Assembly (NCBI GenBank): GCA_022649165.1
Contig: JALCNR010000002.1
Span: forward strand, 248,001 to 312,000
Origin: Actinomyces sp.
Lineage (GTDB): Bacteria > Actinomycetota > Actinomycetes > Actinomycetales > Actinomycetaceae
Length of the DNA stretch: 64,000 nucleotides
Reading direction: 5' to 3'
Shown: positions 63,748 through 64,000 of the stretch, piece by piece
Numbering within the stretch: position 1 is the stretch's first letter
Layout: the number at the start of each line of letters is the position of its first letter
Made by a program: the position numbers and the translations under genes
The notes under the pieces: generated by a model
What the model saw: the letters and a program-made list of their open reading frames with translations, nothing else
The model's database searches: none
Told to the model about the DNA's origin: nothing

Positions 63748-64000
63748 TCATCCGGCCAGCGCTGAGACCCTCTTCGGACGTCGCGCACACCCCGCCCGCC
63801 GGCAGACCTCGTCGATGACCGCCGCGGGGACGGCAAGTTCGCGGCCCTTGAAGCGGACGACGACGCATCCGATGGACTCCAGGTCCTTCTGCCGTCTCAT
63901 CTGTTCGTCGTAGGCCCTGTGGACGTCTCGAACCGACTCCCCGTACTTGCCCTCGCCATCGAACTCGATGACGACGTGGCACCAGGGCAGCTCGAAGTCG
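63748..64000 (-). CDS. 3' end of a DUF559-like protein (PD-(D/E)XK endonuclease fold)
   Basis: The last 83 residues of a gene whose start lies beyond the window. The visible part reads ELPWCHVVIEFDGEGKYGE, a stretch including YDEQMRRQKDLESIGC, then VVVRFKGRELAVPAAVIDEVCRRAG and a short basic end. This is the Vsr/DUF559-like C-terminal domain (IEFDGxxKY...R...G..VVRF). In actinobacteria it is often attached to an AbiEi-like N-terminal domain, which cannot be checked here. It converges on the stub ORF, with the repeat element between. Confidence 0.7.
   Translation of the reverse strand, partial: DFELPWCHVVIEFDGEGKYGESVRDVHRAYDEQMRRQKDLESIGCVVVRFKGRELAVPAAVIDEVCRRAGCARRPKRVSALAG

Overview
The window is high-GC (about 70%) chromosomal DNA from an actinobacterium. 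Family-level clues are the hpf-secA and mtrAB-lpqB-comF block, a gluABCD glutamate-type importer, an E2-E1 fused 2-oxoglutarate enzyme (Kgd/OdhA type), a SigR/RsrA pair, a 24-residue bL37 ribosomal protein, Rv3235- and LpqB-like proteins, and frequent GTG starts and ATGA/GTGA stop-start overlaps. A PepC-type aminopeptidase, a fused Dpp/Opp ATPase and an LAxTG-anchored subtilase fit a host-associated member of the Actinomycetaceae (Actinomyces/Schaalia-like), but the genus is an inference. About 55 genes are packed tightly. I saw no prophage, insertion sequence, CRISPR array or rRNA; there is one tRNA (Arg-CCG).

Layout. 1-2.8 kb: 5' end of an exported protein, PepC and a class I amidotransferase (minus strand). 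2.9-9.6 kb: aldose epimerase, then a five-domain peptide ABC importer (lipoprotein, two permeases, one fused double ATPase). 9.8-15.6 kb: HrpB helicase, cell-wall subtilase, aldo/keto reductase. 15.6-19.4 kb: frameshifted gene remnant and gluABCD. 19.4-24.5 kb: argS-lysA, mntH, rpiB. 24.6-28.6 kb: tRNA-Arg, marR-flavodoxin pair, tetR-MFS pair. 28.6-33.2 kb: decayed EamA transporter, gdpD, M23 peptidase, two CNNM/CBS membrane proteins. 33.5-38.2 kb: kgd, an SGNH-fold protein lacking its catalytic residues, bL37. 38.3-44.0 kb: sigR-rsrA, DoxX, aroA, rsgA, hisN, amidotransferase. 44.0-48.8 kb: a poorly characterised actinobacterial cluster (MRIYLP-type protein, CpaE-like ATPase, SAF-domain protein, BldC-like HTH, LSm-like protein, LysM protein, Rv3235-like protein) ending at secA. 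48.8-57.8 kb: secA, hpf, comF, lpqB, mtrB, mtrA. 58.0-63.6 kb: multi-pass membrane protein, DUF4129, DUF4350, MoxR ATPase, DUF58, then a truncated ORF, a palindromic repeat element and the 3' end of a DUF559-like nuclease-fold gene.

Regulation visible in the sequence includes a SigR-type promoter in front of sigR that could make an N-terminally extended isoform; a direct repeat just before mtrA that looks like an MtrA autoregulatory site; tandem palindromes before tetR-MFS and a palindrome before marR; several genes with a TAnnnT-like -10 only 6-8 nt before the start codon, suggesting leaderless mRNAs; and strong hairpins at gene ends, including a perfect 48-bp palindrome between hpf and secA. 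Most of the window is housekeeping or broadly conserved actinobacterial sequence. The least understood parts are the 44-48.8 kb cluster, the SGNH pseudo-hydrolase and the terminal repeat element.
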